Assembly (NCBI RefSeq): GCF_900103325.1
Contig: NZ_FMXM01000003.1
Span: 62,001 to 126,000, forward strand
Reading direction: 5' to 3'
DNA from: Mesorhizobium qingshengii
GTDB taxonomy: Bacteria > Pseudomonadota > Alphaproteobacteria > Rhizobiales > Rhizobiaceae
DNA length: 64,000 nt
Below the pieces are notes generated by a model. The model did not search any database. It was not told the origin of the DNA and saw only the letters and a program-made list of their open reading frames with translations. A program made the position numbers and the translations under genes. This document shows positions 16,275-25,273 of this stretch, one piece after another (the first letter of the stretch is position 1; every line of letters begins with the position of its first letter).

Positions 16275-16963
16275 TCGACTTCGCCTTCTTTGTAGAGATC
16301 ATTCCCACCCTTCTCTCCGGCTTGCCGTTAACCTTGCAACTTGCGGGGTTGTCGATCGGAATAGGCTTTGCCTTGGCCCTGTTGCTCGCACTGGCGCAGC
16401 AGGGAAACCATCGGATGCTGGTCTGGCCCATACGCTCCTTCGTTGCCGTCTTTCGCGGCACGCCATTGCTCGTCCAGATATTCCTCATCTATTACGGCCT
16501 CGGCCAGTTCCGCCCCACACTTCAGGCAGTTGGGCTCTGGTGGCTGTTTCGCGAGCCCTATTGGTGCGCCATCATCGCGCTCAGTCTCAATACCGCGGCC
16601 TATGGCAGCGAAATCCTGCGGGGTGCGATACAGGGTGTGCCGCGCGGCCTTGTCGAGGCGGCCTCTGCCTTCGGCATGACACGGCTCCAGACCCTGCGCC
16701 TCGTCGTTCTGCCTTTGGCGCTGCGCCAAGCCATACCGAGCTACAGCAACGAGATCATCCTTATGGTAAAGGGTACGTCGCTTGCATCGATCGTCACCCT
16801 GATGGAAGTGACGGGCATCGCCCAGGGGCTTATTTCGCAGACCTATCGCGCCGTAGAGGTTTTCGTGGCCGCGGGCGCGATCTATCTCACCATCAATTTC
16901 ACGATCATCTCGGCACTGAACGCGCTGGAAACCTGGCTAACGCCTTATCGGGTCCGAGCCTGA
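16271..16963 (+). CDS. Amino acid ABC transporter permease (HisM type)
   Basis: Second permease, 230 residues. It has the family's FRGTPLLVQIFLIYYGLGQF segment and the EAA loop LVEAASAFGMTRLQTLRLVVLP, followed by GTSLASIVTLMEVTG. Start ATG 16271 overlaps the previous stop (ATGA). It pairs with the HisQ-like subunit to form the pore. The transporter must borrow an ATPase encoded elsewhere. Confidence 0.93.
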   Translation: MIDFAFFVEIIPTLLSGLPLTLQLAGLSIGIGFALALLLALAQQGNHRMLVWPIRSFVAVFRGTPLLVQIFLIYYGLGQFRPTLQAVGLWWLFREPYWCAIIALSLNTAAYGSEILRGAIQGVPRGLVEAASAFGMTRLQTLRLVVLPLALRQAIPSYSNEIILMVKGTSLASIVTLMEVTGIAQGLISQTYRAVEVFVAAGAIYLTINFTIISALNALETWLTPYRVRA

Positions 16964-17093
16964 TACGCGTCTGGCGTAACGAGGAGAATTGGCAAAATGC
17001 GCAGTGTCGAGAAGCCGAAGCGATCCGTTGCCGTGTCGTGTTACGCCATGGCGGCAACGTCGCATCCATCAGACCAAGGGATACAAAGACAGA

Positions 17094-18680
17094 ATGCGTG
17101 ATTTCCAGTTTCCCGGCCGCTCGCCGGTTCGTGCCACTGAAGCGGTTGCCGCGACATCGCACCCGCTTGCAACCCTTGCGGCGATCGAGATGCTGCGCGC
17201 CGGCGGCAATGCCATGGACGCCGCCGTCTGCGCCGCCGCCGTGCAGGCCGTGGTCGAACCACAGTCGACCGGCATCGGCGGCGACTGCTTTGTGCTCTAT
17301 TGTCCGAAGGGGCAAGGCAACGTGCTGGCCTTCAACGGTTCGGGTCGCGCCCCTGCCAAGGCGACGGTCGACTGGTATCTGGAAAAAGGCTTCGACTGTA
17401 TCCCTCTGCAGGGACCGCACGCGGTCACCGTGCCGGGCGCCGTCGACGCCTGGTGCCGCCTGCTGGAGGACCATGGCCGCAAGGGCCTTGCCGATGCGCT
17501 GGCGCCGGCCATCCATTACGCCGAGAACGGCTATGTCGTGCATGACCGCGTCGCCTTCGACTGGGCCGAACCGGAGACGGATCTTTCGGCCGACGAGCAC
17601 GCCGCGCGCATCTTTCTGCCGGGCGGCAAGGCACCCAGGGCCGGCGATGTCCACCGCCAGCCGGAACTCGCCGCCACCTTGCGGATAATCGCCAAACAGG
17701 GGCGCGCCGGTTTTTACGAAGGCGCCGTCGCCGACGATATCGTCAGCCGGCTCAACGAACTGGGCGGACTTCATTCGCGCGAGGATTTCGCGGTGACCAG
17801 AGGCGACTACGTGGCGCCGGTCAGCGTCTCCTATGGCGGCCATGAGATTCATCAGATGCCGCCGAACAACCAGGGGCTGACGGCACTGTTGATGCTGAAT
17901 GTGCTGTCGGGGCTCGAGCTTGGCGGGCTCGACCCCAATGGTGCCGAACGCCTGCATCTGGAGATCGAGGCCGGGCGTCTGGCCTATCGCGACCGCGATC
18001 GCTTCGTCGCGGACCAGGACCATGTCCCGGTGCCGGTGAAGCAGCTTCTGTCCGGCGCCTATGCCGACCGGCTGCGCGCCGAGATCGACCGCGACCGCGC
18101 CATGACGCATCTGCCGCGCGTGGACCTGCCTGGCAGCGACACGGTCTACATCTCCATCGTCGATCGCGACCGCAACGCGGTCTCCTTCATCAACTCGACC
18201 TACTATTCGTTCGGCAGCGGCGTGGTCAGCCCGAAGACCGGCGTCGTGCTGCAGAATCGCGGCTCGAGCTTCCGCCTCGACCCGGCGCACCCGAACGCAA
18301 TCGCGCCCGGCAAGCGGCCGATGCACACGATCATGCCCGGCATGGCGACGAAGAATGGCCGCGCGGTGATGCCGTTCGGCGTGATGGGCGGCGGCTACCA
18401 GCCGTTCGGGCACGTCCATCTGCTGACCAACATGCTCGACTTCGGCATGGACCCGCAACAGGCGCTGGACGCGCCGAGAGTGTTCTACAATGATGATATC
18501 GTGGAGGCCGAACGCAGCGTTCCCGCCGAGGCGATCGAGGGCCTGCGCCAGCGCGGCCATCGCATAGCCGAGCCGCACCATCCGCTTGGCGGCGGGCAGG
18601 CGGTGCTGATCGACTGGGAGAAGGGGACCCTGACCGGCGCCTCCGATCCACGCAAGGATGGTTTGGCGCTTGGCTACTGA
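17094..18680 (+). CDS. ggt: Gamma-glutamyltransferase family protein, cytoplasmic form
   Basis: N-terminal nucleophile hydrolase of 528 residues that cleaves or transfers gamma-glutamyl groups and self-processes. The nucleophile Thr is at about T350 in SDTVYISIVD, matching the THYSVVD context of E. coli GGT, so processing would give subunits of about 349 and 179 residues. The N-terminal block EMLRAGGNAMDAAVCAAAVQ and the GIGGDCF segment are conserved, as are the small-subunit VMGGGYQPFGHV and later glycines. There is no signal peptide, unlike periplasmic GGT, so it should act on imported substrates. ATG 17094 has only a weak ribosome site. Confidence 0.92.
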   Translation: MRDFQFPGRSPVRATEAVAATSHPLATLAAIEMLRAGGNAMDAAVCAAAVQAVVEPQSTGIGGDCFVLYCPKGQGNVLAFNGSGRAPAKATVDWYLEKGFDCIPLQGPHAVTVPGAVDAWCRLLEDHGRKGLADALAPAIHYAENGYVVHDRVAFDWAEPETDLSADEHAARIFLPGGKAPRAGDVHRQPELAATLRIIAKQGRAGFYEGAVADDIVSRLNELGGLHSREDFAVTRGDYVAPVSVSYGGHEIHQMPPNNQGLTALLMLNVLSGLELGGLDPNGAERLHLEIEAGRLAYRDRDRFVADQDHVPVPVKQLLSGAYADRLRAEIDRDRAMTHLPRVDLPGSDTVYISIVDRDRNAVSFINSTYYSFGSGVVSPKTGVVLQNRGSSFRLDPAHPNAIAPGKRPMHTIMPGMATKNGRAVMPFGVMGGGYQPFGHVHLLTNMLDFGMDPQQALDAPRVFYNDDIVEAERSVPAEAIEGLRQRGHRIAEPHHPLGGGQAVLIDWEKGTLTGASDPRKDGLALGY

Positions 18681-18770
18681 GGCGATCCGTTGTCCAATGG
18701 CGTATCCATGTCGAGGCAAGCCCGCCCACGGCGCTCCCGCCGGTAGTCGTTCGAAATCCAGTCGGTGATC

Positions 18771-20297
18771 ATGACCAACATTGCAAATCCCAAAGAGCTT
18801 TCCCGCCGTCTCGTCGCCGGCGCCGACAATGCGCCGGCAATTTCGGCCCCTGACAGGCCGACGCTCACCCATGGCGGGTTGCGTAGCCTTGTCGCTGCCA
18901 CGGCGGAACGACTGCATGCGCTCGGCATCGGTCGAGGCGACCGGGTGGCGATCGTGCTGCCGAACGGACCCGAGATGGCCACCGCCTTCGTCGCGGTGGC
19001 GGCGGCCGCTTCGACGGCGCCGCTCAATCCCGCCTACCGGGCGGACGAGCTCGATTTCTACCTGACCGACATCGGCGCCAAGGCGATCCTTGTCGCTGCC
19101 GACGAGGCCGGGCCAGCGGTGACGGTGGCCGAACGCCTCGGCATCGGTGTGCTCAGGCTTGTCGCCCTGCCTGACGAACCTGCCGGAAGTTTTGCGATCG
19201 AGGGTGCGGCGATCGGTGCTCCGGCAGCGGCCGAGATGGCTCAGGACGGCGACATCGCGCTGCTGCTGCACACATCGGGCACCACGTCGCGGCCCAAGCT
19301 GGTGCCGCTCAGCCATGCCAACATAGCAGCCTCGGCCGCCCATATCGGCGCGACGCTCGGCCTGACGGCCGGTGACCGCTGCCTCAACATCATGCCGCTG
19401 TTCCACATTCACGGCCTGATCGCGGCCGTGCTGTCCTCGCTGGCGTCGGGCGGCAGCATCTTCTGCACGCCTGGCTTCAACGCGCTACGCTTCTTCCAGT
19501 GGCTGAGCGAGGCACAACCAAGCTGGTACACGGCGGTGCCGACCATGCATCAGGCCATCCTGTCCCGGGCAGCCCGCAATCCAGAGGTGCTGGCGGCAGC
19601 GCGTCTGCGCTTCATCCGCTCGTCCTCGGCGTCGCTGCCGGCGCAGGTGATGGCCGAGCTCGAGGCGACTTTCGGCTGTCCTGTGATCGAATCCTACGGG
19701 ATGACCGAGGCGGCGCACCAGATGGCCTCGAACCGACTGCCGCCCGGCCTGCGCAAGCCGGGCAGCGTTGGCGCGGCCGCCGGACCGGAGGTGGCGGTCA
19801 TGGCGCCTGACGGCCGGCTGCTGGAAGCCGGCGAGACCGGCGAGATCGTCATTCGCGGACCCAATGTGACGGCGGGCTACGAGAAGAACCCGGATGCCAA
19901 CGCCACGGCTTTCGCGCATGGCTGGTTCCACACCGGCGACCAGGGCGTGCTTGACGAAGACGGTTATCTGCGCGTCACCGGCCGGCTCAAGGAGATCATC
20001 AACCGCGGCGGCGAAAAGATCTCGCCGCTCGAGGTCGACGACGTGCTGATGGACCATCCGGCGGTGGCGCAGGTCGTCACCTTCGCCATGCCGCATGACA
20101 AGCTTGGCGAGGACGTGGCGGCGGCAGTCGTGCTGCGCGAAGGCATGACCGCCACCGAGGGCGACATCCGCAGCCATGCGGCGACGCGGCTCGCCGACTT
20201 CAAGGTGCCGCGCAAGATCCTGATCCTGGACGAGATCCCCAAGGGCGCGACGGGCAAGCTGCAGCGCATCGGGCTTGCCGCCAAACTCGGACTTTAA
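18771..20297 (+). CDS. AMP-dependent acyl-CoA synthetase (oxalyl-CoA synthetase-like)
   Basis: ANL-superfamily adenylating enzyme, 508 residues. ATP-binding motif LLHTSGTTSRPKLVPLSH (about 163-180), YGMTEAAHQMASN, GWFHTGDQGVLDEDGYLRVTGR and the catalytic C-terminal Lys in PKGATGKLQR are all present. The overall pattern is nearest to the Pcs60/oxalate-CoA ligase group, which favours small dicarboxylic acids, but that is a family impression. It follows ggt by about 90 nt and precedes the reductase by 2 nt. Confidence 0.9.
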   Translation: MTNIANPKELSRRLVAGADNAPAISAPDRPTLTHGGLRSLVAATAERLHALGIGRGDRVAIVLPNGPEMATAFVAVAAAASTAPLNPAYRADELDFYLTDIGAKAILVAADEAGPAVTVAERLGIGVLRLVALPDEPAGSFAIEGAAIGAPAAAEMAQDGDIALLLHTSGTTSRPKLVPLSHANIAASAAHIGATLGLTAGDRCLNIMPLFHIHGLIAAVLSSLASGGSIFCTPGFNALRFFQWLSEAQPSWYTAVPTMHQAILSRAARNPEVLAAARLRFIRSSSASLPAQVMAELEATFGCPVIESYGMTEAAHQMASNRLPPGLRKPGSVGAAAGPEVAVMAPDGRLLEAGETGEIVIRGPNVTAGYEKNPDANATAFAHGWFHTGDQGVLDEDGYLRVTGRLKEIINRGGEKISPLEVDDVLMDHPAVAQVVTFAMPHDKLGEDVAAAVVLREGMTATEGDIRSHAATRLADFKVPRKILILDEIPKGATGKLQRIGLAAKLGL

Positions 20298-20299
20298 CG

Positions 20300-21280
20300 A
20301 TGAAGATCACCATCTTCGGCGCCGGTGCGATCGGCGGTTATCTCGCGGCCAAGCTTGCGATTACCGGCCGGACCGATCTTTCGATCGTCGCGCGTGGCGC
20401 CCATCTCGAAGCGATCAAGACAAGCGGACTTCGCCTGATCGAGGACGGCCAGGAATCGGTCGCCCCCGTCAGGGCCGCCGCGAAGCCCGAGGAGCTCGGC
20501 GCCCAGGACTATGTCGTGCTGGCGCTGAAAGCCCATTCCCTCACCCCTGCCCTGGACCAGATCGCACCGCTGCTCGGCCAGGACACCGCTGTCGTCACCA
20601 TGCAGAACGGCGTGCCGTGGTGGTATTTCCACGGCACTGGCGGGCCGCTCGAAGGCACGAGGTTGAATGCGGTCGATCCCGGCGGCGCGATCTGGGAGCG
20701 GATCGGGCCGCAGCGCGTCATCGGTTCGGTCGTCTATCCCGCGGTCGAGGTCGATGCGCCCGGCCTCATCCGCCATGTCGAGGGCAAGCGCTTCGCGCTC
20801 GGCGAACCCTCTGGCGAGCGCAGCGAACGGGTCACGCTGCTGGCCGAGGAAATGGTCAAGGCCGGGCTGCAGGTACCGGTGCGCGACGATATCCGCAGCG
20901 AAATCTGGGTGAAGCTGTGGGGCAATCTCTCCTTCAACCCAATCTCGGCGCTGACCGGCAGCACGCTGGCGGCGATCGTCGCCGACGAGGGCACCCGCAC
21001 GCTGGCCCGCACCATGATGCTGGAGGCGCAAGCGATCGGCGAAAGCCTTGGCGTGCGCTTTCCGATCGCGGTCGACCGGCGCATCAAGGGTGCCGGTGAT
21101 GTCGGCGAGCACAAGACCTCGATGCTGCAGGACCTGGAGCGTGGACGGCCGATGGAGATCGACGCGCTGGTGACGGCCGTCCAGGAACTCGGCCGGCTGA
21201 CGGACAAGCCAACCCCGACCATCGATGCCGTGCTGGCGCTGGTGCGCCGCCTCGCCATCGAACGCGGCTGCTATTCCTGA
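20300..21280 (+). CDS. 2-dehydropantoate 2-reductase family protein (PanE/ApbA-like)
   Basis: NADPH-dependent keto-acid reductase family, 326 residues. The N-terminal Rossmann motif GAGAIGGYLAAKLA opens the protein; the catalytic Lys/Asn region VKLWGNLSFNPISALTG and the C-terminal HKTSMLQDLERGRPMEIDAL are typical of PanE. The start ATG 20300 is 2 nt after the ligase stop. Rhizobia usually carry several PanE paralogues with catabolic roles, so its place in this operon suggests a 2-keto acid other than ketopantoate. Confidence 0.9.
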   Translation: MKITIFGAGAIGGYLAAKLAITGRTDLSIVARGAHLEAIKTSGLRLIEDGQESVAPVRAAAKPEELGAQDYVVLALKAHSLTPALDQIAPLLGQDTAVVTMQNGVPWWYFHGTGGPLEGTRLNAVDPGGAIWERIGPQRVIGSVVYPAVEVDAPGLIRHVEGKRFALGEPSGERSERVTLLAEEMVKAGLQVPVRDDIRSEIWVKLWGNLSFNPISALTGSTLAAIVADEGTRTLARTMMLEAQAIGESLGVRFPIAVDRRIKGAGDVGEHKTSMLQDLERGRPMEIDALVTAVQELGRLTDKPTPTIDAVLALVRRLAIERGCYS

Positions 21281-21519
21281 GCCGATTCACCATGCTTTGA
21301 GCGGTTTCAAGCGCAGGGTGGAGCAATTGCCTTCATCGGGTCGGCGTATCGGGGCCGGTTGTTTTCGGATTGCCGAAATCGCGCCCGGAACCCGCTTCGC
21401 CCCGTCGTGTGCCTTGTTTCACATACGCCGGCCTCGAATCCACGCTTACTAAGCGGGAGCTAAAACAGTGGAGTGGCCACGCCCTCAATGGGTGGGAGCG
21501 GCGGTAAAGGGGTGAAGTT

Positions 21520-22284
21520 ATGACAACAATTCAACCATACGAGACGGCCCAACAAAGCCTGTGCACTTTCGATATCGATCTTGATAACCCTCCCAAATCC
21601 ACGGCGGCGGATATCGAGATCGCGATTATTGATGATCGACCGCTGATGTGCGACTGCCTGGCAAGAGGTCTCGCGGAAATCGAACCAGCATTTCGCTTCC
21701 GGCATTTCTCGAGCATCGAAGCCTTCGACGCGGCAGACCTGGAGGAGACCCAAAGGATCTCGACGGTCTTGATGTGCGTTATGTGGTCAAACTCCGAGGC
21801 AGACCACCATCTTGCCCGGATCGCCCACCTCAAAGCGACCAGACCTTCGGTCAGTGCCATCATCCTGGCCGATATCGAGAATCTTGACGACATTCTCAAG
21901 GCGATCGAAAATGGTGCGCGCGGTTACGTTCCGACGAGCGTCAGCTTGCAGGTTGCAGCCAAGGCCATTCATCTCGTGGCGGCAGGGGGGATTTTCATCC
22001 CGCCGAGTGTACTTTTCCAGTCAGCGCAAAACGTCAAGGACAGCCAGCAGACGGCCAAACAGCAGGCGCAGGACGACAACGTTTTTACGTCACGCCAGAT
22101 TTCGGTCATAGAGGCGCTGCGTCGCGGGAAAGCGAACAAGATCATCGCATATGAACTCAATATGTGTGAGAGCACGGTCAAGGTGCATGTTCGCAATATC
22201 ATGAAAAAACTTCGCGCCCGGAATCGGACCGAGGTGGCTTACATCCTGAATACGGCGCCGTATGAGGGGCTCATCAGGAATTGA
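21520..22284 (+). CDS. LuxR/NarL-type regulator with degenerate receiver domain
   Basis: DNA-binding regulator of 254 residues. The receiver-like domain (about 32-150) keeps the acidic pair IIDDR (D38-D39) but lacks the phospho-accepting Asp: the expected strand reads STVLMCVMWS (81-90). The usual Lys of the switch region is Thr (GYVPTSVS, T139). The C-terminal LuxR helix-turn-helix (about 190-245) is intact, with FTSRQISVIEALRRGKANK and STVKVHVRNIMKKL. AAGGGGTG precedes the ATG. It is probably phosphorylation-independent. Targets are unknown. Confidence 0.9.
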   Translation: MTTIQPYETAQQSLCTFDIDLDNPPKSTAADIEIAIIDDRPLMCDCLARGLAEIEPAFRFRHFSSIEAFDAADLEETQRISTVLMCVMWSNSEADHHLARIAHLKATRPSVSAIILADIENLDDILKAIENGARGYVPTSVSLQVAAKAIHLVAAGGIFIPPSVLFQSAQNVKDSQQTAKQQAQDDNVFTSRQISVIEALRRGKANKIIAYELNMCESTVKVHVRNIMKKLRARNRTEVAYILNTAPYEGLIRN

Positions 22285-22349
22285 TCGACGGCGGCCGCGT
22301 GGTGACGCCATGACGCGTGAAGCGATCGAGATCGCCATCGCGTGATTGC

Positions 22350-22380
22350 AGCCGTGCCGTCCGAAGGCGGACGCACGGCT
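22350..22380. terminator. Hairpin between convergent luxR-type and dppDF genes
   Basis: Stem AGCCGTGC-GTCCG paired with CGGAC-GCACGGCT, 13 bp with one bulged C and loop AAGG. There is no clear U-run on either side. It sits between two convergent stop codons. Confidence 0.5.
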
Positions 22381-22401
22381 CGAACGGTCCAGGCAGAGCC
22401 C

Positions 22402-24165
22402 TCAGCTTCCAGCAGCAACAAGATGTCCGCCACCGACATCCTGCAACGCCAGTTTAAGCGGCGCCTCGCCGATCCTGCGGGTGGCGCTCGGTATCTCCTG
22501 GTCGAGGCGGGCGAAGCGGCTTCTTCGCTTGGCCGGGTCGGGCACCGGCACGGCTTCGATCAACCGCCTGGTGTAGGGGTGGCGCGGGTTGGAAAACACC
22601 TGGTCGCGCGTGCCCATCTCGACGATCTGGCCGAGATACATCACGGCGACGCGGTCGGAGATGTTCTCGACCACCGCCATGTCGTGCGAGATGAAGAGAT
22701 AGGCGACACCAAATTCGCGCTGCAATTCCTTCAGCAGATCGAGCACGCGCGCCTGCACCGAGACGTCGAGCGCCGAGACGCTTTCGTCGGCGATGATCAA
22801 CTTCGGCCGCAGCGCCAGCGCCCGCGCGATACAGACGCGCTGGCGCTGGCCGCCGGAAAATTCATGCGGATAAAGCTCCATCTGATCGGCCGACAGGCCG
22901 ACACGCTCGAACAGCGCCGCAACCCGCTCCCCGCGCTCTTCCTTCGAAGCAATGCCATGGATGACGAGCGGCTCGGCGACGAGGTCGCCGACACGCATGC
23001 GCGGGTCCAGCGAGGCGAAGGGGTCCTGGAAAATCATCTGTACGTCGCGGCGCACCGCCTTGCGCTGGTCGCGGCCAAGGCCGGACAAATTGCGCCCGCC
23101 AACGACGATGTCGCCGGTGTAAGGCACCAGCCCGGCCAGCGCCTTGGCGGTGGTCGACTTGCCGCAACCGGACTCGCCGACCAGCGCCAGCGTCTCGTTG
23201 GGCGCGATCGAGAAGCTGACGCCCTCGACGGCGTGAACACGGCGGGTGACCCGGCCAAAGACGCCGCCGCGCAGATCGAAACGGACATGCAGATCGTTGA
23301 CCACGGCGACATTGGCCGGCGTTGTCGTCTCGGCATCCCTGGATTTCTGCCGGCCGATCCCGGTGCCGATGCGCGGCACGGCGGCGAGCAGTTCGCGCGT
23401 GTAGTCGGCTTGCGGCCGGGCGAAGATGTCTGATGTCTTTCCCTCTTCGACCATGCGGCCATGCCGCATGATGATGACGCGATCGGCCATTTCGGCGACC
23501 ACGCCCATGTCGTGGGTGATGAGGATGACGCTGGTGCCATGCTCACGCTGCAGGTCGCGCAACAGCTCCAGCACCTCGCCTTGCACGGTGACATCGAGCG
23601 CGGTCGTCGGCTCGTCGGCGATCAGCACGTCGGGCTTGAGCGCCAGCGCCATGGCGATCATCACCCGCTGGCGCATGCCGCCGGACAGTTCGTGCGGAAA
23701 CTGCTTCAGCCGGCTTTCGGCTTCGGAGATGCGCACCGCCTTCAGCGCCTCGATGGCGCGCTGGCGGGCCTCGGCTGACGACAGGCTGGTATGCGCCTCG
23801 ATGGACTCGGTCAGTTGCCGGCCGATCGACAGCACCGGATTGAGCGAGGTCATCGGCTCCTGGAAGATCATGGCGATGCGGTCGCCGCGAATGCGCCGCA
23901 TCTGGCGCTCGTCGAGCGTCGTGAGTTCGGTCTCGCCGAGGCGGATCGTACCGGATGAAATCCGGGCTGCGGGCTGCGGCAGCAATTGCATGATCGCCAG
24001 CGCGGTCATCGATTTTCCGGAACCGGATTCGCCGGCGATGCAGAGCGTCTCGCCGCGGGAAAGTGTCAGCGAGAGGTTAGACACGACCTCTCGCTCGCCC
24101 TCCTCGCCGCGCACGCTGACGGAGAGGTTGGCGATGTCGAGGATTGTTTCGGGGATCGAAGTCAT
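22402..24165 (-). CDS. Fused dipeptide/oligopeptide ABC transporter ATPase (DppD-DppF type)
   Basis: Two ATPase domains in one 587-residue chain, like GsiA or rhizobial fused Dpp ATPases. Domain 1 (about 1-265) has GESGSGKS and LSGGMRQRVMIAMAL; domain 2 (about 290-560) has [24 protein letters not shown] and ISHDMAVVENISDRVAVMYLG. The oligopeptide-transporter C-terminal motif (HPYTRRLIEAVPVPDP) follows the second domain. It powers the two permeases of the same operon. A 163-nt gap with a palindromic repeat separates it from the amidase gene. Confidence 0.95.
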   Translation of the reverse strand: MTSIPETILDIANLSVSVRGEEGEREVVSNLSLTLSRGETLCIAGESGSGKSMTALAIMQLLPQPAARISSGTIRLGETELTTLDERQMRRIRGDRIAMIFQEPMTSLNPVLSIGRQLTESIEAHTSLSSAEARQRAIEALKAVRISEAESRLKQFPHELSGGMRQRVMIAMALALKPDVLIADEPTTALDVTVQGEVLELLRDLQREHGTSVILITHDMGVVAEMADRVIIMRHGRMVEEGKTSDIFARPQADYTRELLAAVPRIGTGIGRQKSRDAETTTPANVAVVNDLHVRFDLRGGVFGRVTRRVHAVEGVSFSIAPNETLALVGESGCGKSTTAKALAGLVPYTGDIVVGGRNLSGLGRDQRKAVRRDVQMIFQDPFASLDPRMRVGDLVAEPLVIHGIASKEERGERVAALFERVGLSADQMELYPHEFSGGQRQRVCIARALALRPKLIIADESVSALDVSVQARVLDLLKELQREFGVAYLFISHDMAVVENISDRVAVMYLGQIVEMGTRDQVFSNPRHPYTRRLIEAVPVPDPAKRRSRFARLDQEIPSATRRIGEAPLKLALQDVGGGHLVAAGS

Positions 24166-24202
24166 TGCAAGAGCGGGGTTCTGAGAAGTTCATTCCGGCT
24201 CG

Positions 24203-24310
24203 CCCCCCACCCGGACCTTTGGTCCGACCTCCCCACAAGGGGGAGGTGGGGCGCTGGCGTTTTACCCTCCCCCCTGTGGGGAAGGTCGCTGCAAAGCAGC
24301 GGGGTGGGGG
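24203..24310. repeat. GC-rich palindromic intergenic repeat (REP/RIME-like)
   Basis: Imperfect inverted repeat within the operon, between the amidase and ATPase genes. CCCCACAAGGGGG (24231-24243) faces CCCCCCTGTGGGG (24269-24281), flanked by CCCCACCC and GGGGTGGGGG arms and a small GCTGCAAAGCAGC hairpin. The CCCCACAAGGGGG core recurs near 39775 and 44260. It could lower downstream expression or stabilise the upstream message. Confidence 0.75.
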
Positions 24311-24328
24311 TGCGGCGCCGACCTGACG

Positions 24329-25273
24329 TCATTCGAACACGCAGCGTGGGAAGTAGAACGACACCACCCAGTTCGGCATGTCGACGATCTCGCTGATCCT
24401 GAGATCACCGCACACCGAGGCCAGCATATAGGCCTCGACCGGGTCTATCTTGTAGCGGCCAGAGAGCAGGTCGACCATCTGCGCGACCGCCTCCCTGGCG
24501 CCGGCCATCAGGTCCGGGCCGATGCCGGTCGTCACCTCATAGCCCTTGGCATCGAGGTGGCGGGTCACCGGGCCTGGGGTGGTGAAGCGCGGCGTCTTCA
24601 GCCTGGCGTCCTTGACCAGGTCGAGCTTGAGCACGACATCCATCGGGCTTTCGATCGCCGTGCCGCAGACCTCGCCGTCGCCTTGCGCGGCGTGCGTATC
24701 GCCGACCGAAAACAGCGCGCCCGCCACCTCCACCGGCAGGTACAGCGTGGTGCCGGCGGCGAGATCGCGGATGTCGAGATTGCCGCCGACGCGCCTCGGC
24801 GGCACCACCGAGTGGTGGCCCTTTTCCGCCAGCGCGTTGCCGATGGTGCCGGCGAAGGGTTTCAGCGGCACACGCGCATTCTTGCCGAACAGCGCCGGCT
24901 CGAGCGAGGCGGCGTCGTATTTCCAGATGTTCAACGCCGGCTCCTTGAAGTCGTCGGCGAGCAGGCCAAAACCTGGAATGTTCGCCGTCCAGCCGAAGCC
25001 GGACGGCTTGAACATCTCGATCGTCACCTTCAGCGCGTCACCCGGCTCGGCGCCCTCGACGAAGATCGGCCCGGTCACCGGGTTGACCTTGGCGAAGTCG
25101 AGCCTGGCGACATCCGCAACCGTGCTGTCGGCCTGAAGCTGGCCGCCACCCGCATCAAGGCACTGGAACTCGATGGTCGAGCCGGGCGCCACCCGCTCGG
25201 CAGGGACAAACGAATTGTCCCAGCCGAAATGGTGATGGCGTCCGTGGATGGTGTAGTCGCAGTTATTGCACAT
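24329..25273 (-). CDS. fmdA: Acetamidase/formamidase family protein
   Basis: Cytosolic amide hydrolase of 314 residues (FmdA_AmdA family), releasing ammonia from formamide, acetamide or related small amides. Family features seen: HHHFGWDN near the N-terminus, GPIFVEGAEPGDALKVTI, the VGDTHAAQGDGEVCGTAIE block with conserved His, Asp and Glu, and the C-terminal YMLASVCGDLRISEIVDMPN. The start ATG 25273 overlaps the end of the binding-protein gene by 11 nt. The operon's AmiC/AmiR pair suggests amide induction, so this enzyme is probably the catabolic output. Confidence 0.94.
   Translation of the reverse strand: MCNNCDYTIHGRHHHFGWDNSFVPAERVAPGSTIEFQCLDAGGGQLQADSTVADVARLDFAKVNPVTGPIFVEGAEPGDALKVTIEMFKPSGFGWTANIPGFGLLADDFKEPALNIWKYDAASLEPALFGKNARVPLKPFAGTIGNALAEKGHHSVVPPRRVGGNLDIRDLAAGTTLYLPVEVAGALFSVGDTHAAQGDGEVCGTAIESPMDVVLKLDLVKDARLKTPRFTTPGPVTRHLDAKGYEVTTGIGPDLMAGAREAVAQMVDLLSGRYKIDPVEAYMLASVCGDLRISEIVDMPNWVVSFYFPRCVFE

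Noticed and set aside
16905..19412. 835-codon minus-strand frame opposite ggt and the ligase
   Set aside because: Spans two real genes on the other strand plus their gap; no recognisable motif or ribosome site. Typical shadow in high-GC DNA.
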